The notes under the pieces are model-generated. The model did not search any database. It saw only the letters and a program-made list of their open reading frames with translations, and had not been told where the DNA came from. A DNA stretch of 64,000 nt from Lingula anatina (taxonomy: Eukaryota; Brachiopoda; Lingulata; Lingulida; Lingulidae): positions 101,729-165,728 of the forward strand of contig NW_019775553.1 of assembly GCF_001039355.2 (NCBI RefSeq), given 5' to 3'. The translations under genes and the position numbers were made by a program. Each line of letters starts with the position of its first letter. Position 1 is the first letter of the stretch. Of this stretch, positions 11,781-25,030 are shown piece by piece.

Positions 11781-13328
11781 TATATCTCACTTTCTCTCGA
11801 TTTCAATGGATAATGACATTTTTCTCATTATAGTTGTTACAATGTTGGTGTCTTTACATCTAAAACGATTTCTTAGTTACGCTGGTATAAAGGTTGGCGT
11901 CACTGATCCACCTTGGCTCTCCTCCAGCTATTGTGGTCGTTATACATGCTTTTCACTAAACTGAACTGGATAATACAAGTATAGTTTCTATTTATATGTG
12001 CGCATATGTTCACGCAGCATATGTACATATAAATAGTACATGTAGGTAGACATATACGTGACATGTAATTTTGTATTTTTATTTTGCTTAATCTACATGT
12101 ATGAATGGGCATTCATTGTGTTCAGAATCTCTCCCAAATTCAGGGTGCACATTTTGGATAACCATTCCGTTAAGGGGATCTGACGATTCATTTTAGTATT
12201 TATTCTGACGTCACTCAGAGAAAATACAAAACAAAAGATTGACCAGTTCATAATTTATTGTTTTCTTTCTCCTCTCTACAACTCCGTATCCCCTACTGTC
12301 AAAAACCAGCCACTTTCAATACACAAAATAATGGACCAGCCATGCAACTCGATCTTGCAGGATTTACAAAATTGATAATTACAAAGGTAAATGCTAAATA
12401 TGAATTAGAGACGACTGGATAAAATTTACTGGGGGTATTAGAAACAGTTAAAATATGTAGAATTACATTACTTAGGCCCTTTAAACACTGTAATAAAATG
12501 AAATCATAGGGAGGAGTTACCACGTGTGCTGCGACTCTGGCAGATGCTGTATGCCAAGGATATACACATCTGATTTTTTCCGATATATTACATTTTTTTC
12601 ATTATTAGAGCTGTTGCCTTTGGAATATGGGAAGTGTTTATTGCACTTTGTTAACGACACAACCTAGGTCAATTTTGGGAACACTTGTGATCTATTGCCC
12701 CAATGCCACAAATGAACTACCAGTTTGATTCTACGTTCACGCATGCCACATGCATTCCACCAGTCAGACACCTAGACTAGTAAAGCTTGTCAGGAAAACT
12801 ATTGACAGAATTCTTTGGGAAAAATTGATGCTGTTAGTTCTGCAGGTTGGTCCCCTGTCATTCCTGCTTAATGTGACCTCTATTTCATAAATGTTGGCAG
12901 AAGAGGCAACTTCTATGCTGATCCATCGCTGCAGAACTGCAGTTGTCTACTTTGCATTTCTAACCAGAATATGAAACATACACTTCTAGCTAACTGCCAT
13001 AGAGCAAGACAATTGATAAAACATTTGAGTACAGGCTGGTAAAATAATCAAATATTTACAAGATATTTATATGTACAGATAACACACATCCCATTCAAAT
13101 GAAACATCAAATTTTGTTTTCTTTTGGCAAATCTTAATATTGAAACAAAAAGCAAGATCCATATATTACGAGTCTTATTATTCAAGTACAAAGCTCCATA
13201 TATTACCCTTTTTTGTTTCACAACTGACAGCAGAGTATCTTCAATAGAATATATCTTAACATTACACTGCTTTGTAACTAATTATGTACACAACTGGCTA
13301 TCACATAGTGCATGTGAGACCAATGAAG

Positions 13329-15405
13329 TCAACTTTTTAAAGCCTGCAGTCTGGCTTGCATATCTGAAATGTCTTCTTCCTCCTCCTCCTCTTCTTCCAC
13401 CTCTGGTGTAGGTAATGTGTCACTAACAGCTGCTGGAGCTTTGCCCAACTCACCTAAAAATTATAAGAAGATAATTGTTGTTATCACTACTCAGACCCAT
13501 AAAACTATTCAAAACTGATGCATGATAAAACAATGTTTTATATAATTTAGTTAAAATATCCACAACTATGAAAGAGTTGATAAATATAATGTAAGGAGAA
13601 ATACTGGTTTTTCATATGGATTTCTACTTTTGGTAAACATGACTATTCAACTTTAAAAGTATATGTTTCTTACAGAAAAAGAATAAAAAAATGAAAAGAG
13701 ACGCAAAAGTATTCTACTAAATACATGAATCTATCCAAGTTGTTTGGACATTACCCACCTGATGTGAGTTCAAACAAAACCTTTTCAACTTCTTCTTCTG
13801 CTTCTTCCTCCAGATCATCACTTTCTAATGATTCAAATGTATCATCTAACATTTCTTCTAGAATGCCAGCCTGAATAACCAAAATTACTTACAAATTCAT
13901 AGTTTGAAAGAATATGGGAAATGCAAAAGGTAAGAACTTGGGACGTTGTATAAATTGAGTCTATGGCTTGCAATCCATTCTTATGTTAATAATAATTTTT
14001 TAAAAACTGCACTGCACAAACATTTCAGCACTGCTTACAAATATTTTGTATAAAACTTAGAACTGTTTTGGCTTATCCAAACCAATAATTAGAGCTTTAG
14101 AGCTAAAAGATATATGCACAGGTCTCCCTGCTAGCATCCTTTCCAAATGGATTTGATCTATATTATATTCAAGTAAGAATATTAAATTCAAGTAAGAAGT
14201 GTTCGTATTTAATCTGATTGTCTACATATTTTTTACATACTTATATCTTACCTTCATCATTTCTTTTGACATGGCCATCATAGTTGCCTGTATTTCAGGT
14301 AACTTTACAAGCTGCTGCATACTATTCATCACCTCTGTGCTCTTTTCTAGGGCACCTGTCAGGCGTACAGTGGCTAAAATATAAGAAGGTACAGTAATTA
14401 AAAGTAACAACTTGCATCAAGATCTTTGTCTTTATGTACTGAAATTGCTTACTGTAACACATCATTCAAAGTAAAGAAGCTGATCATCACAGTAAAATAC
14501 TGATAAAATACATAATTTAAATGTTATAATTTCAAATACCTGACAGCTAAAGTCAACTCATAGTTGGGCAATGTCAATCTAAAATGCATTCAGCCTTCAT
14601 TTGACAGAAACTTAAAAGATGGTAAATGTTAAGTATATTTTTCATTAACTGCATTAACATATTATTCTGTTTTATTAACTTTTTTGCACCTGGTGTTGAC
14701 CTGTTCATGAAATTGCCCATTTACACAATGGCATTATGGTCCTTAATACCTTCTTGGTTCTTCATGCTCATCATAACAGAGTTCATCTGGGCCTTAGCTG
14801 CATACATTCTGCTTATTGCTTTTCTTGACCTTATGATTTCTTTTGCTAGGATGTTACACACGTCTTTTTGTCCCTTTTTGGCTGCATCCTTTAAGGATCT
14901 TTTCACTTTTTCTTCCTCTCTCTGAATACCTAAATTATGAAAATTGAATATAATGTTTATTTCTTTTTTCACTGAGACATCTTTTTGATTAAATGACAAA
15001 GGTTAAACCAGTCCAGGGTCATGACAAAATATCCTATTGATACTCCACGCAGCCCAGTCTGACTTGACAGTGAACAACAGCATGCATAGTCACTTTACTA
15101 CTCTAGAAGTTTACATCAACATTAATTGGAAAGTGGAGATGTATGAGAAACAAAGCAATCTTATTTTTACTTTACCTCTGATCTGTCTATCGATATTGTA
15201 TCCCTCCTTTCTAAGCTTTGATGACCATTCTTTCACCTAAAATTATTGCAAAAATAAAATGCCTGCGTTTAATTTTCAAATACGTCAAGACAGTATTGAA
15301 AAGGCCACAACCAAGAATAAATATATCATTTATACCGGCGGCACAATGAATCTAACTTACCATATCTTTGGGTGATTTCTCTGGAGTTTTCCCAAACAAA
15401 CCCAT
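13329..15405 (-). CDS. CHMP3: CHMP3 (VPS24), ESCRT-III subunit, haplotype copy 2
   Basis: Six exons on the minus strand: 15361-15405, 15176-15236, 14750-14929, 14252-14373, 13759-13870 and 13329-13453. They have the same lengths and phases as the copy at 8106-10139 and encode 214 residues. Coding sequence is almost identical to that copy, while introns carry indels. Here the exon 5 acceptor has an ordinary intron end (ggttattcag), unlike the other allele. The gene is divergent from the orphan ORF at 19001 and convergent with the RERGL-like gene. This block is continuous with the Tc1-bearing haplotype. Function is as for the first copy: ESCRT-III membrane remodelling. Confidence 0.96.
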
Positions 15406-15600
15406 CCTTCTTGTTTCCTTTTTCAGGAACGAGGCTTAGGAAAATAGATTATAGGTGGCGCAAGGAGAACAAGATAACCCACTTCCAATGCATTGGAAAG
15501 AAGTCAATAATGGCCTAATCAATTCTCTGTCATTCAAAATATTTTTTTACACATTGAAGTTAATTTTTTTATATCTTCCAGTAAACTTATAATAAAAACG

Positions 15601-15648
15601 TTTATTTATTTATTTATTTATTTAGTTAGTTAGTTAGTTAGTTAGTTA
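15601..15648. repeat. (TTTA)n/(TTAG)n compound microsatellite, second allele
   Basis: Same locus as 10340-10396, with about six TTTA units followed by TTAG units. Confidence 0.95.
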
Positions 15649-17620
15649 TTGCACAAATGCACAGGCACAACAGATGCTGCTCTTTCTTTGACACGTGTAC
15701 TAAATGTCCTAAACGACAGGGCACTAATCGAAGCAATTGTACAGTTTAGTGATTTCCCTCTTCTCCGGTGGAAAGGCAGTGACCGAGTTTCTGTCGCAGA
15801 GTCACTTACAAATTTATAATATGCAATTTCGAGATCATGGTCTGAAAACACGATTTGATACACCCTTTTATGTAATAAATATGCTGAGTCTGAGAGATAG
15901 TTAGGTCCCATTGTTGAATAAAAGCGGAGGTCGCATTTGCACAAGCTATCTGTAAAAATCTGCAAAAATTACCAATCTGTAAATTTTAATTGTGCAATAT
16001 TTTGAAGGGCAGCACTGTGCACTGCGCAGTCAACTGAATCATCTCTTGGCGTAGTCTGTTATGAACTTGGAACCATTCAGGGTTAGAATTAATTAAACTA
16101 TGTTCCCATGTCTCTTAAGTCCATTTCACTCCTTCAAAGATCAAACGCAAAATGGGAATGAAATTGAAACGAAATGAAATACTGCTATTAAATTGACATT
16201 TTCTTACAAAACCGGCGGATCGTTCAAACCCCATCAAACACATCCCCCCTCCCTCGTCCTAGCCCTGACTATCAGGACTATGAGCGCATTATAAATTGTC
16301 TTTCTCTCATTGTCAAGGAGTTGAGAACCACGCTCTCCACTAAGCACATCCCAACACAATGGACCGTCCGTGCTGAGCCGTGTTTACCTTAGCCATTGCA
16401 TACCTATTAACCTTAGTTTATTCTAATATTTGTTCATATTTTATCCCACGTACCACATCTACAGAGCTTAGCGTCAAGGATTATCAAATATTTTATCTGG
16501 ATTTAGCTGTATAAAGTGACATATTGACTTATAGACCGTTTGAACAGAGACTGCGCAAACAGAGGGACAATCCGACGTAAGCTAGTATGCGGCATCATTA
16601 TCAAAGTTTTGTCAGCAAGTCAGGTCAACGTGCGGTGAAGGAGACTCTGCTTTATGAGGTGGGTTTTAAAACAATATTTAGCAATTATCTTTGAAACCTC
16701 TTATCAGTTTTAAAAGAGTGTTAACGTCGTTAGCTTAAGATCTAATTAGGTAGTTCTACTCAATTTGCCATACATGATTTAATCTCATTAATGCCTCATG
16801 TCTTATCTATCCGTCAAACGTGGCGATTTTTTTTTTTTACAAAATTGACCATACTTTACTTAATATTGGTAACCTAATTGGGACTCTGTTACAATTTCAA
16901 GGGATCCATTTTCAAAGCTGAAACAATCTCGGTAATATATCTGGGTCACAGTATCTGTATCAGACCTGACGTTTTTAGGTGAAATCTATGGATAATGTCT
17001 AAGTTCGGCATTGAATGCGGCTGTCTATGACCATTCAATTCTTTTTAAAGAGAATATTTGAAATTTTCAGATTGCTATTTCTAAATATTATTGAGTCAGG
17101 AAATCTTAGAAAGGCAAGTAGATCCCGTTCTCTTATTTACTGCCTTTACTGTACTCGTATGTGGCATCTGCAGCTTTTTCACGTAAATTCTGAGAATTCA
17201 CTTGTGCAGCGAGGTATACATCAAGTTGCTGTTGTGTTTAAGTAGATGGTGTATTATCAAAAGCATAAGCCTGTCTAAAATGTGAAATGTGAAACGCGCA
17301 GTAATTGAAACCAAGCGTGCACCCTACTTAAATATGATTAACTGAGGTTGAGATGTTGATGCTAATGCTCAGTTGCTGCTTAAGTTTTCCATATATACTG
17401 CAGTTGTCAGACAGATTGAGGTCAAACAAAATACTTTGGATATACAGTGCAAGCCGAGGTCTAGCGCAATGTATGTTCTATAGACGTACTAAACCAGGGA
17501 TTCAGGTATTTGTTGAACTGGATTTATATGCATTTTATAACTCCAGAGCGTATTTCGCAAATGAGTCATTGTTAAAAGGTTGACTGTTTGATATCAAGAG
17601 CCTGATCGCTTTACTAGAAT

Positions 17621-17656
17621 CTCTCTCTCTCTCTCTCTCTCGCTCTCTCTCTCTCT
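17621..17656. repeat. (CT)n microsatellite
   Basis: A CT tract with a single CG interruption, lying in the presumed first intron of the orphan gene. Confidence 0.95.
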
Positions 17657-19000
17657 GCTGTATGCTTTATTGAATCAGTGAGCTACTGTATATGTTGCCG
17701 ATACCACCGAATCACAATACCTTCTAAATGTACGATTGTTGCTTTCTTTTTATGATTCACTCTATGGGTTAGTATTACCAAGGAATTAAGCGTTGTCTTT
17801 CCAGCCGTCTTTTCAGCTGTCCGCAGTACAGTCATTGTACAGAGTACGGGTATGTCCAGGCTATCCTAGAAAGCTCTGTCTATTATTCTAGGCAGGTTCT
17901 GCAGCACAACTAAGAATTTAAGGATTCGTGTATGAAAGTGCACCCTGTACCTACAGTTAACCCTGACACTTTCCTCTATACATGCACCAGCATAGGGTTG
18001 CCGTTACTTTAAAACAAGGGCACTGGAATTCAGGGTGAGGATAAATATCCCACGTAAACCCCCTTTTCCATTACTGATAAGTAAATTTGATATATTACAT
18101 GTATCTACTATGTGTTTAAACTGCTATATGATATAGACTGTTTATTCAGTTTAATATAGTCTACGACATTACTGTCGCTCAGAATGTGCCTTACCGGTAT
18201 ACCTATGCATGCAGTCAGGTGGTTCAGTCTTGACTGAAACAGCAAAGCAGGAGAATATAATTTGATGAATATACCTAACTCTTCCCTAGGGTGATTTATC
18301 CCTATTCTGAAATGCGAGTAAGGTTCTTTCAAAATGATGACTGAGATGGAGTGGCCTAGAATTGCTGCTTTTGGTGCTAACACTGCGGTTGGAGAGGAAA
18401 GAAGATTCGCTTTCTATTCCTAAACAGCTAAAAGATTAAACTGAACAGTATAAATACTAGTACTGCTGCCTTGATGCTTTCTGTAGCGGCATGGCAATTT
18501 TACGTACATTAGGACAATTCAACCTACTTTGATGGGTCATACCATGAAATATCTTTTAAATGAAGAGCTTCAATTATTTCAGCCCCTGATATAGGCCATC
18601 TAATGAAACCCTGTGAGATGTGTAGTCTTAGTGACCTCAAATGCCTTTTATAATTATTGAAATACACAAATAGTTTCTTTACTATTATGGGTAACGTCAT
18701 AGGCCTGTACTCTATGCATGATAGGCCAACAACAAAAATATCTTAACAAACTGAAAAGATAATACATCATATAAAACACATCGACCATCGAAATCACGTG
18801 CATCCAAGTATTTCCTGGTAACATTCATGGTATTTTATCTTTTTTCAGGTGATTAAAGCAGAGCAGCCCGCGTTTCCAGGTTCACATATGTCGATGATTG
18901 CGCAGACATGTGACTAAACCATTGGTGTAGACGGTGACGTTCCAGTGCTCGTTCTGAAACGCAGAACGGACCTTTTTTCAATAATTTCGCCTTAGTTTAT

Positions 19001-19954
19001 ATGGTAAGGATGCTGAAACATAGTCGTCAACAGATGACACTCCAATCTACAACCGTTTCAAGTCCACCTAAACCCCCGTCGTGGCGGGACTTTACCGTTG
19101 CCATGAAAACACGGTCATCAATAGAATCCCAGCCAAAATTACCCAAGGGGAGCAAATCCTTGGAATTTACTGATTTGTCAAAAATCCAAACGCAAGTTTT
19201 ATACAAGCAAGTCTGCTCAAGTTGCGAGGAGAAAAAAGGAGTGAATAATGTTAACAACAAATTTAAAAGATCGAGAGCCAAATTTCATAGGACACAAAGT
19301 GAAAAATGTATCTCCGTGGAAGATATTCCACGAGAATGTTTAGCAATTAATCTGGCCGACACAAAACCACAGGACATAGGACTGCGCCAAAAGAATTATT
19401 CGGACGAGAGGTTGTATCTTGTTGATAATACCCTCCGTTGTAGGAAATGGTTGGCAGGAATAGAACCAATTGACCCTACACCGGATGTATTCTTTAGCCG
19501 GGGACCGAACGAAGCTGTTGAAATGCCAGGAGAAACATGGCAGGACATAGCAACAGACAGCGTGCAGGGTTCTCAAAATGACACTTTTGGACAGACAAAT
19601 GCTGAACTTAAAAACGTTGCGACTAAATCGGTTTCTTTTAGCGAAGCCGATTGTTTGTCCCAGTCGCAAAACATGCAAGGGAAAGGTGTTAAAGACGGGC
19701 TTGAAAGGGATGATAACGAAGGCACAGAAGTGGGCAGTGGAGAAATAATAGGTTGTTGTAGCAAAGTTACAGAAAACGTTGACTTTCAGTTATCACATGT
19801 TGAAAACAACTGCACAAATAGCCCGAATCTTTTGTCAGCCACGTTATCAAAACAAGGCCAACTTATCTCTAGTTTTCACGAAGAAGGTTCCTCTTCACAT
19901 TCTCTCTGTGCAGTTGAAACACCAGTCACAGACTATTTGAACAAGTGCCCTTGA
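19001..19954 (+). CDS. Orphan 317-aa protein, intronless coding region
   Basis: ATG at 19001 and TGA at 19952-19954 bound the longest ORF in the window. A good splice acceptor ends at 18848, suggesting the whole coding region lies in one terminal exon. AATAAA follows at 20158-20163. I do not recognise the family. The protein is hydrophilic, with no signal peptide or membrane segment. Visible marks are a CSSC pair (about residue 72), a basic patch KFKRSRAKFHRTQSEK (RxxS-type phosphorylation context), and an aromatic, possibly folded core RCRKWLAGIEP. KSVSF at about residue 211 fits the PP1 docking consensus [RK]x[VI]xF. The C-terminal third is Ser, Asn and Glu rich and likely disordered. A PP1-binding regulatory or scaffold role is only a suggestion. 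The length of the open frame and the flanking signals make a real gene likely. Confidence 0.65.
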   Translation: MVRMLKHSRQQMTLQSTTVSSPPKPPSWRDFTVAMKTRSSIESQPKLPKGSKSLEFTDLSKIQTQVLYKQVCSSCEEKKGVNNVNNKFKRSRAKFHRTQSEKCISVEDIPRECLAINLADTKPQDIGLRQKNYSDERLYLVDNTLRCRKWLAGIEPIDPTPDVFFSRGPNEAVEMPGETWQDIATDSVQGSQNDTFGQTNAELKNVATKSVSFSEADCLSQSQNMQGKGVKDGLERDDNEGTEVGSGEIIGCCSKVTENVDFQLSHVENNCTNSPNLLSATLSKQGQLISSFHEEGSSSHSLCAVETPVTDYLNKCP

Positions 19955-20157
19955 CACATGCAGAGCATACTGGATTGTTTGTACTGGAATTATATTTGTG
20001 TATAGAGGGGCTCTTAGGCCGTCTCAGATTGTCAGATTTCATCTTGAAATCTCCACCTCTGTATATTTATGAAAATGAACTGAAAAATTGCTTGGAGGGT
20101 GGGATTGGAAAATTCCGTACGTCTTAGGTGTTATCAGCCAGAAAATATCCGTCTGAG

Positions 20158-20163
20158 AATAAA
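20158..20163 (+). terminator. Polyadenylation signal of the orphan gene
   Basis: AATAAA lies about 205 bases after the TGA at 19954. It is the first canonical hexamer on this strand. Confidence 0.5.
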
Positions 20164-23100
20164 ATTGTTTCTTTCGTTTTTTATTCCAGACCACCAATGC
20201 TCTTACTTATTAAGAAGAAGATGGTCAAAACTTGGACCCATTCAATGCACAAGCAACTCGGAATTTTCCTTTAAACCTCGCCATGAGGCTTTCGGGTAAA
20301 CATTGCCTTTTGTTTGCCATAAAGTTTGATGACCTCACATGACTGTGATCAGTCTTGAATCTACGGGACTGTTCGCAATGCATTTTGTCGACCTAGCTAA
20401 TGCGCACTTACTCCTCAGGGACTCTTGCTGCATGCAATCTTATGAACAGAATTTCCAATGTACTTGTATATCCACCAGATTTTCTATATTATACTCAACG
20501 CCAGAGGGAGGCGTGTTTGTCGACACAATCATTGTGAACTGTCCGTACCAGAACAATTTGGATCATCCGAGATACCCCAAATTCTCTCGACTTAACGCAA
20601 AAGAAAGGAGAAGAGTAGGGTCAGAAATAATGACAGAATATGTTTGTGGTGCGTCAACGTATAAAACGGAATTTACGTGGTATCTGCGAATAATTTTCTT
20701 ATTGTTTTCCCTCAGTTTCTGTCTACAATTTATTTTCTTTATTTTTTAACAGTTATTGTACGACAGTGGTAATTCACCATGTTTTGAACGTCACTTTAAT
20801 ATTGCTTTTTCTAAGGCGACATACCCGACAATCACCTTCGCGTAAAAAATTAGCCCCACCTCACGCCGATTCTCGCAAGTTTTTTGGTCTCAAATAATGT
20901 CAGCCGAAAGTGATTAAAGTTATCTGGGATGATCCCCATTATATGTATTCGATCGCAACTTCTGGCAGTTGCTGGAATAGCAATACCGCAGTACTGGATT
21001 TGCCCCATGCACGTGCTCACTGTTCAACAATAAGTCATTTAATAATGTTTTAGAATATTAGTGATAGTCACGTCTAACATACAGAAAATGATGACACATC
21101 CGCTGTAGAAAATTTACTCCATAAAAATACATTCCGTGTTAACAGACATTTAGTATGACCAAAAGGTTGTATGAAACTCCTTGGTATGAGGAAATCATAT
21201 TGAAACTGCAGTAATTTGAAAAATCGATGAGTAAACGTGAAATAAAGAAATGAAACATCATTTAAATAAAAATATCGTACACCCCAGATTTACACTTGTC
21301 CAGAATAAAGGCCCAGAAGCATACCAAGGTTTCAACTTTAGACAGATAGTTACCATTCAGAATAGAAGACGCAGCATCCGCAAGGCCAAAATCGATCCAT
21401 GAAAATTACTGCAAATATTTAAAAGGAGAATCGGACCAAACCCAATTTCGAAATTGACAGGAACGTAACGACAATTCCCAATTCCAGTGGGTTTTAGCAA
21501 AACGTTTACAATCGCTTCCCAGTCATTGCGGTAACAGGGGTGTCGCTCCGGCGACATGGACAGCCTCGGGTAACCTTCATGATAGAAAAGTCTGTACATA
21601 AAAAACAATTACGTATCAAACGCCCGCTGTCTTATATTGACAACCTTGCACATAAAACAATATTTCCATTTATATGTTGGGTTCTAGTTCAAAAAAAAAA
21701 AAAATGTAAGCCTCATCTCAATGCCTGCGGCTTCATCAACAACGAACACTGCATGAATCCATTATTTTATATATCTTCCATTAAGATTCTTCATCAACAA
21801 TAGGCTATTCATTCGGTAAATTTAAGTGAAATAAATAACAGTCATCCTTTGTCCAAGTGTGTTAGTATCTGATATGCTTTATTTTCAAGGTTCAGCAGAG
21901 AACATTTTGGAATAACATTTGAAATAAAGGTTCACATCAAATATTTGTTGAAAAAATGCAGCATTATATGCTTTTCAATCTATAGTCATATCACACACGA
22001 GCAGTCTGTACTTGCTACTTGTACTTTTCCCTGCTTTGTAGACTTCATTCTACTGAGTAATGTTATGTTATAATATCTAATGGTTGTTAAATAATGGTAA
22101 TATTAATAATATATATAAGTGAATATCAAATATAGAAGTGATTCCTCATTTTATTTGGCCCCTGATCCTAAGTGTATTCTTATAACATAAACTGGCTTAA
22201 ATAATTATATTCACAATCACAACCTAGAAGAGTCAATGGTGTCCAGAAACACACTGTTCTTGTTCTTAAAGGGACCACTCCCACAGATATTTGGATCGAT
22301 CTATCTCCCTGGGGAGTCTCACTAAATTGCTATCAAACTAACCGGCTTAAACATCTGTCACGCCTAGTAAAACTGTTAGGGGGTAATTATCTTTACCCCT
22401 AGCTGATTTGGTAGGTGTGACAGACATTTAAGCCTCTTTGAGCTGATGGCAATTTAGCATGAACCCCCAGGGAGTTAGGACGATCCAGATGGATCAGGAA
22501 CCCAGTGAAAGACATTTTGATGTATATAACAAGAACAAAGGAATGGCAGAACAAAGGAATGGCAATATGCTAAGATTCAACAATTTATAAAGGTTTTACC
22601 TTTACAAAATAAACAAGTAATGCAATATGGCAAACTTTTTGCTCAAGATTCAGAACTAACAGATTTGTTTAAGTTCACAAGATACTCTAAAATAAAACCT
22701 TCCATGATAACAACAAAAAAAATAGTAACACTAATAATTAGTCATACAACAAACTACATGTAGACTAAGAACTGCATTTCAATGTACCAAAATGACAAAA
22801 GAAACAGAGATATTCATATATTTGCAAATTTCCAAGTATCACAAGGGCAATATCCTGAAGTTAACAATAAGCAACGGTCTTGCTTGAAATCATAAACCAT
22901 CCCTCTAAGCTGAGAATGAAAAACAGCTGTGTCAGTTTACCAGACCTTAAAATTAAGCTACAGAAATAGGTCACAAATATATATGATTGGCCCATAACAC
23001 ATAATTAATAAGTTTTCTCTTTGTTTTCACATTGTGTATAAGTGCAACTTTTGAGAAGGGCTTCTGATTGCATCTCTTTTAAAGAATGTCAATTGTCTTT

Positions 23101-24075
23101 GAGCTATAAGCACAGGGATCCAAAGAAGAAATGTAATCATAAAAGCCTACAGAAAGTCCATAATGATTCCTAAGTTCAGTTAAATGTCTAATAGTACTTT
23201 GAATGGAATGATAACTAGGAACCACTACACAACCAATTCTTTGAAACTTACAGCAGTTATCCACAATTTCTGCAGTCAAAATCTGGAGCATCATCCATCA
23301 ACATTTGTCTGTATTTTGCATAATTATCCATCTTTTTTAAACTCTATTTTTCCTTATTCCACATACAGAAAGCAAACTAGAAAATATTCAAGCATTATGA
23401 AATATCTAAAAATACAATAACTAGTACATCTAACAATAATATATAACAATCCATTAAAATAACAGGGAATATTTACACTTCATAAAATAGCTAAATACTC
23501 CAATATATGTATAAAACTTGGTTACTAAAATGCTAGAGATAAAATGTACAACACATGAATCTGTGCATAAAGTACTGTACCAAAATTAGAGTTGAAGTAA
23601 CATCTGTTAACCTATGGCAAACACACACGCACACAGTTTTCCAATTATTTAATTCAATTATTCATTTATTTAAATGTTAAACCTGGTAATTGATGTTATA
23701 GTGATCACAGTTGTCAGTAACCTAATGTGTATGCAAAAACCAAAATGTTGCATTTTCATTTTTTTTAATGTGCAGGTGTCATAAATGGAGCTGGTGACTT
23801 TGTACAATTATCATATAGATCTTTAGAAAAAAGACCAGAAAACATACGCTAGAAGTTAAGAACTTCAGCAATGAATGTGTGTGCATTTGTGTGCCTGCAT
23901 GCTTGTCAAATACATCCATCTTCTTAAATGCCTCATATATCAAACCTGCTCATTCAAATAACACTTTTAAAAGTGCATCTTTGTAGTTGGAATATATCTC
24001 AAACCACAATGATGCGACTTCTGAAATCTTATTAACATACTCCCGAGATAAAAGCCACCTCCCTGTCACTGTAAC
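20164..24075. other. Intergenic region and likely 3' UTR of the CUB-like gene
   Basis: A minus-strand AATAAA (plus ttttatttt near 21880) could end a 2.2 kb 3' UTR of the CUB-like gene. A 196-base foldback element lies at 22292-22487. ORFs at 20339-20749, 21540-21803 and 23079-23420 show no domain, family or exon signal that I recognise. Confidence 0.4.
22292..22487. repeat. Foldback (MITE-like) inverted repeat
   Basis: The left half (tggatcg, ctccctgggg, ctaaattgc, ggcttaaa, ctgtcac) recurs in the same order in the reverse complement of the right half. The two imperfect arms of about 95 bases meet near 22390. This can fold into one long hairpin. There is no ORF, and I could not establish a target site duplication. 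A miniature inverted-repeat transposon is the likely class. Confidence 0.75.
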
Positions 24076-24973
24076 CTACACACCATGAGCTCTCACACCA
24101 TGACAGAAGCAGCAGTATATTACAACACCTAAAATGGCAACCAGGGCTACTGCTCCAATCGCAATACCAATGATGGCACCAATTGAAATAGTGAACTGTT
24201 GAACTGAAATAAAATTTGCAAGAAAAAAATTAGTTATTCCATTGATTCATTTATACTTCTCTACAGCCTCTACAACTAATTCCCCAGTTAATACTTGATT
24301 TTGTTTACTAGTAATCATGGAGTAATATAATTAACCAACAACAAAACTGTAAATTATTATATGTACCACAAAAGCTGTGATATGGACAGGCAACCTTTAA
24401 CATAAGGCAGTGTCAAAATAATACAAATTTTGGGCTCTGATGCCCAGCCCCAAAGTTTTACTGTAAATTCAGGCCTAAAATTATTGAAATAAATACTGAA
24501 AAAAATAGCCCAAGCTGAACTTGAATGGTATTTTATTGCTATGAATTATTTTAGTTAAACTGAGAATAATAAGTATTATGTTTTGTGGCATTTAAGGCAA
24601 TGACAATACTAATGGCAATGACAGAGGAAAGTGATGGTTGTATCTCTCATCACAGATGTCTGTCCATCATCATTCAGAAAAGAGTAAATAATTAATTTTA
24701 AAAAAGGCTTAGTGATCACTCAAATCTGTCTGTTATTATTTTGATTATTAACTTATGAGCCATTTGCAGACCAATCATAACATGGTGCTTACCTTCCAGT
24801 GACCGAACACTAATTTTGAAGTCATAGTTGATGCGATAGTCAGTTTCTCTTTCAAGAACAAACAAAACATACTCATGTATGTTCTGGTATGACTGTGCCG
24901 TTACAGATGAACCAGGGTTGAACACTTTCTAAAATAATGAGTAAAATATAGAAGATTAGCTAGATAAGACCCC

Positions 24974-25030
<57 letters not shown>

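Larger units (their letters stand above)
15406..18848. other. Intergenic region between divergent CHMP3 and the orphan ORF
   Basis: The region holds the CHMP3 promoter side and the upstream part of the 19001 gene. A strong acceptor (ttttatcttttttcag) ends at 18848, so a 5' UTR exon of the orphan gene should lie upstream. A candidate donor (gag then gtgggtttt) is near 16660. A (CT)n tract occupies 17621-17656. Short ORFs at 17015-17583 have no recognisable similarity and I do not call them. Confidence 0.4.

Noticed and set aside
11545-11964. 139-codon ORF running from the Tc1 element into flanking DNA
   Set aside because: It overlaps the transposase in another frame and crosses the terminal repeat. 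The empty allele lacks half of it.
8106-15405. Tandem duplication of CHMP3 as a real gene family expansion
   Set aside because: The filled and empty Tc1 site between the copies and the N joins point to alleles, though read depth would be needed to settle it.
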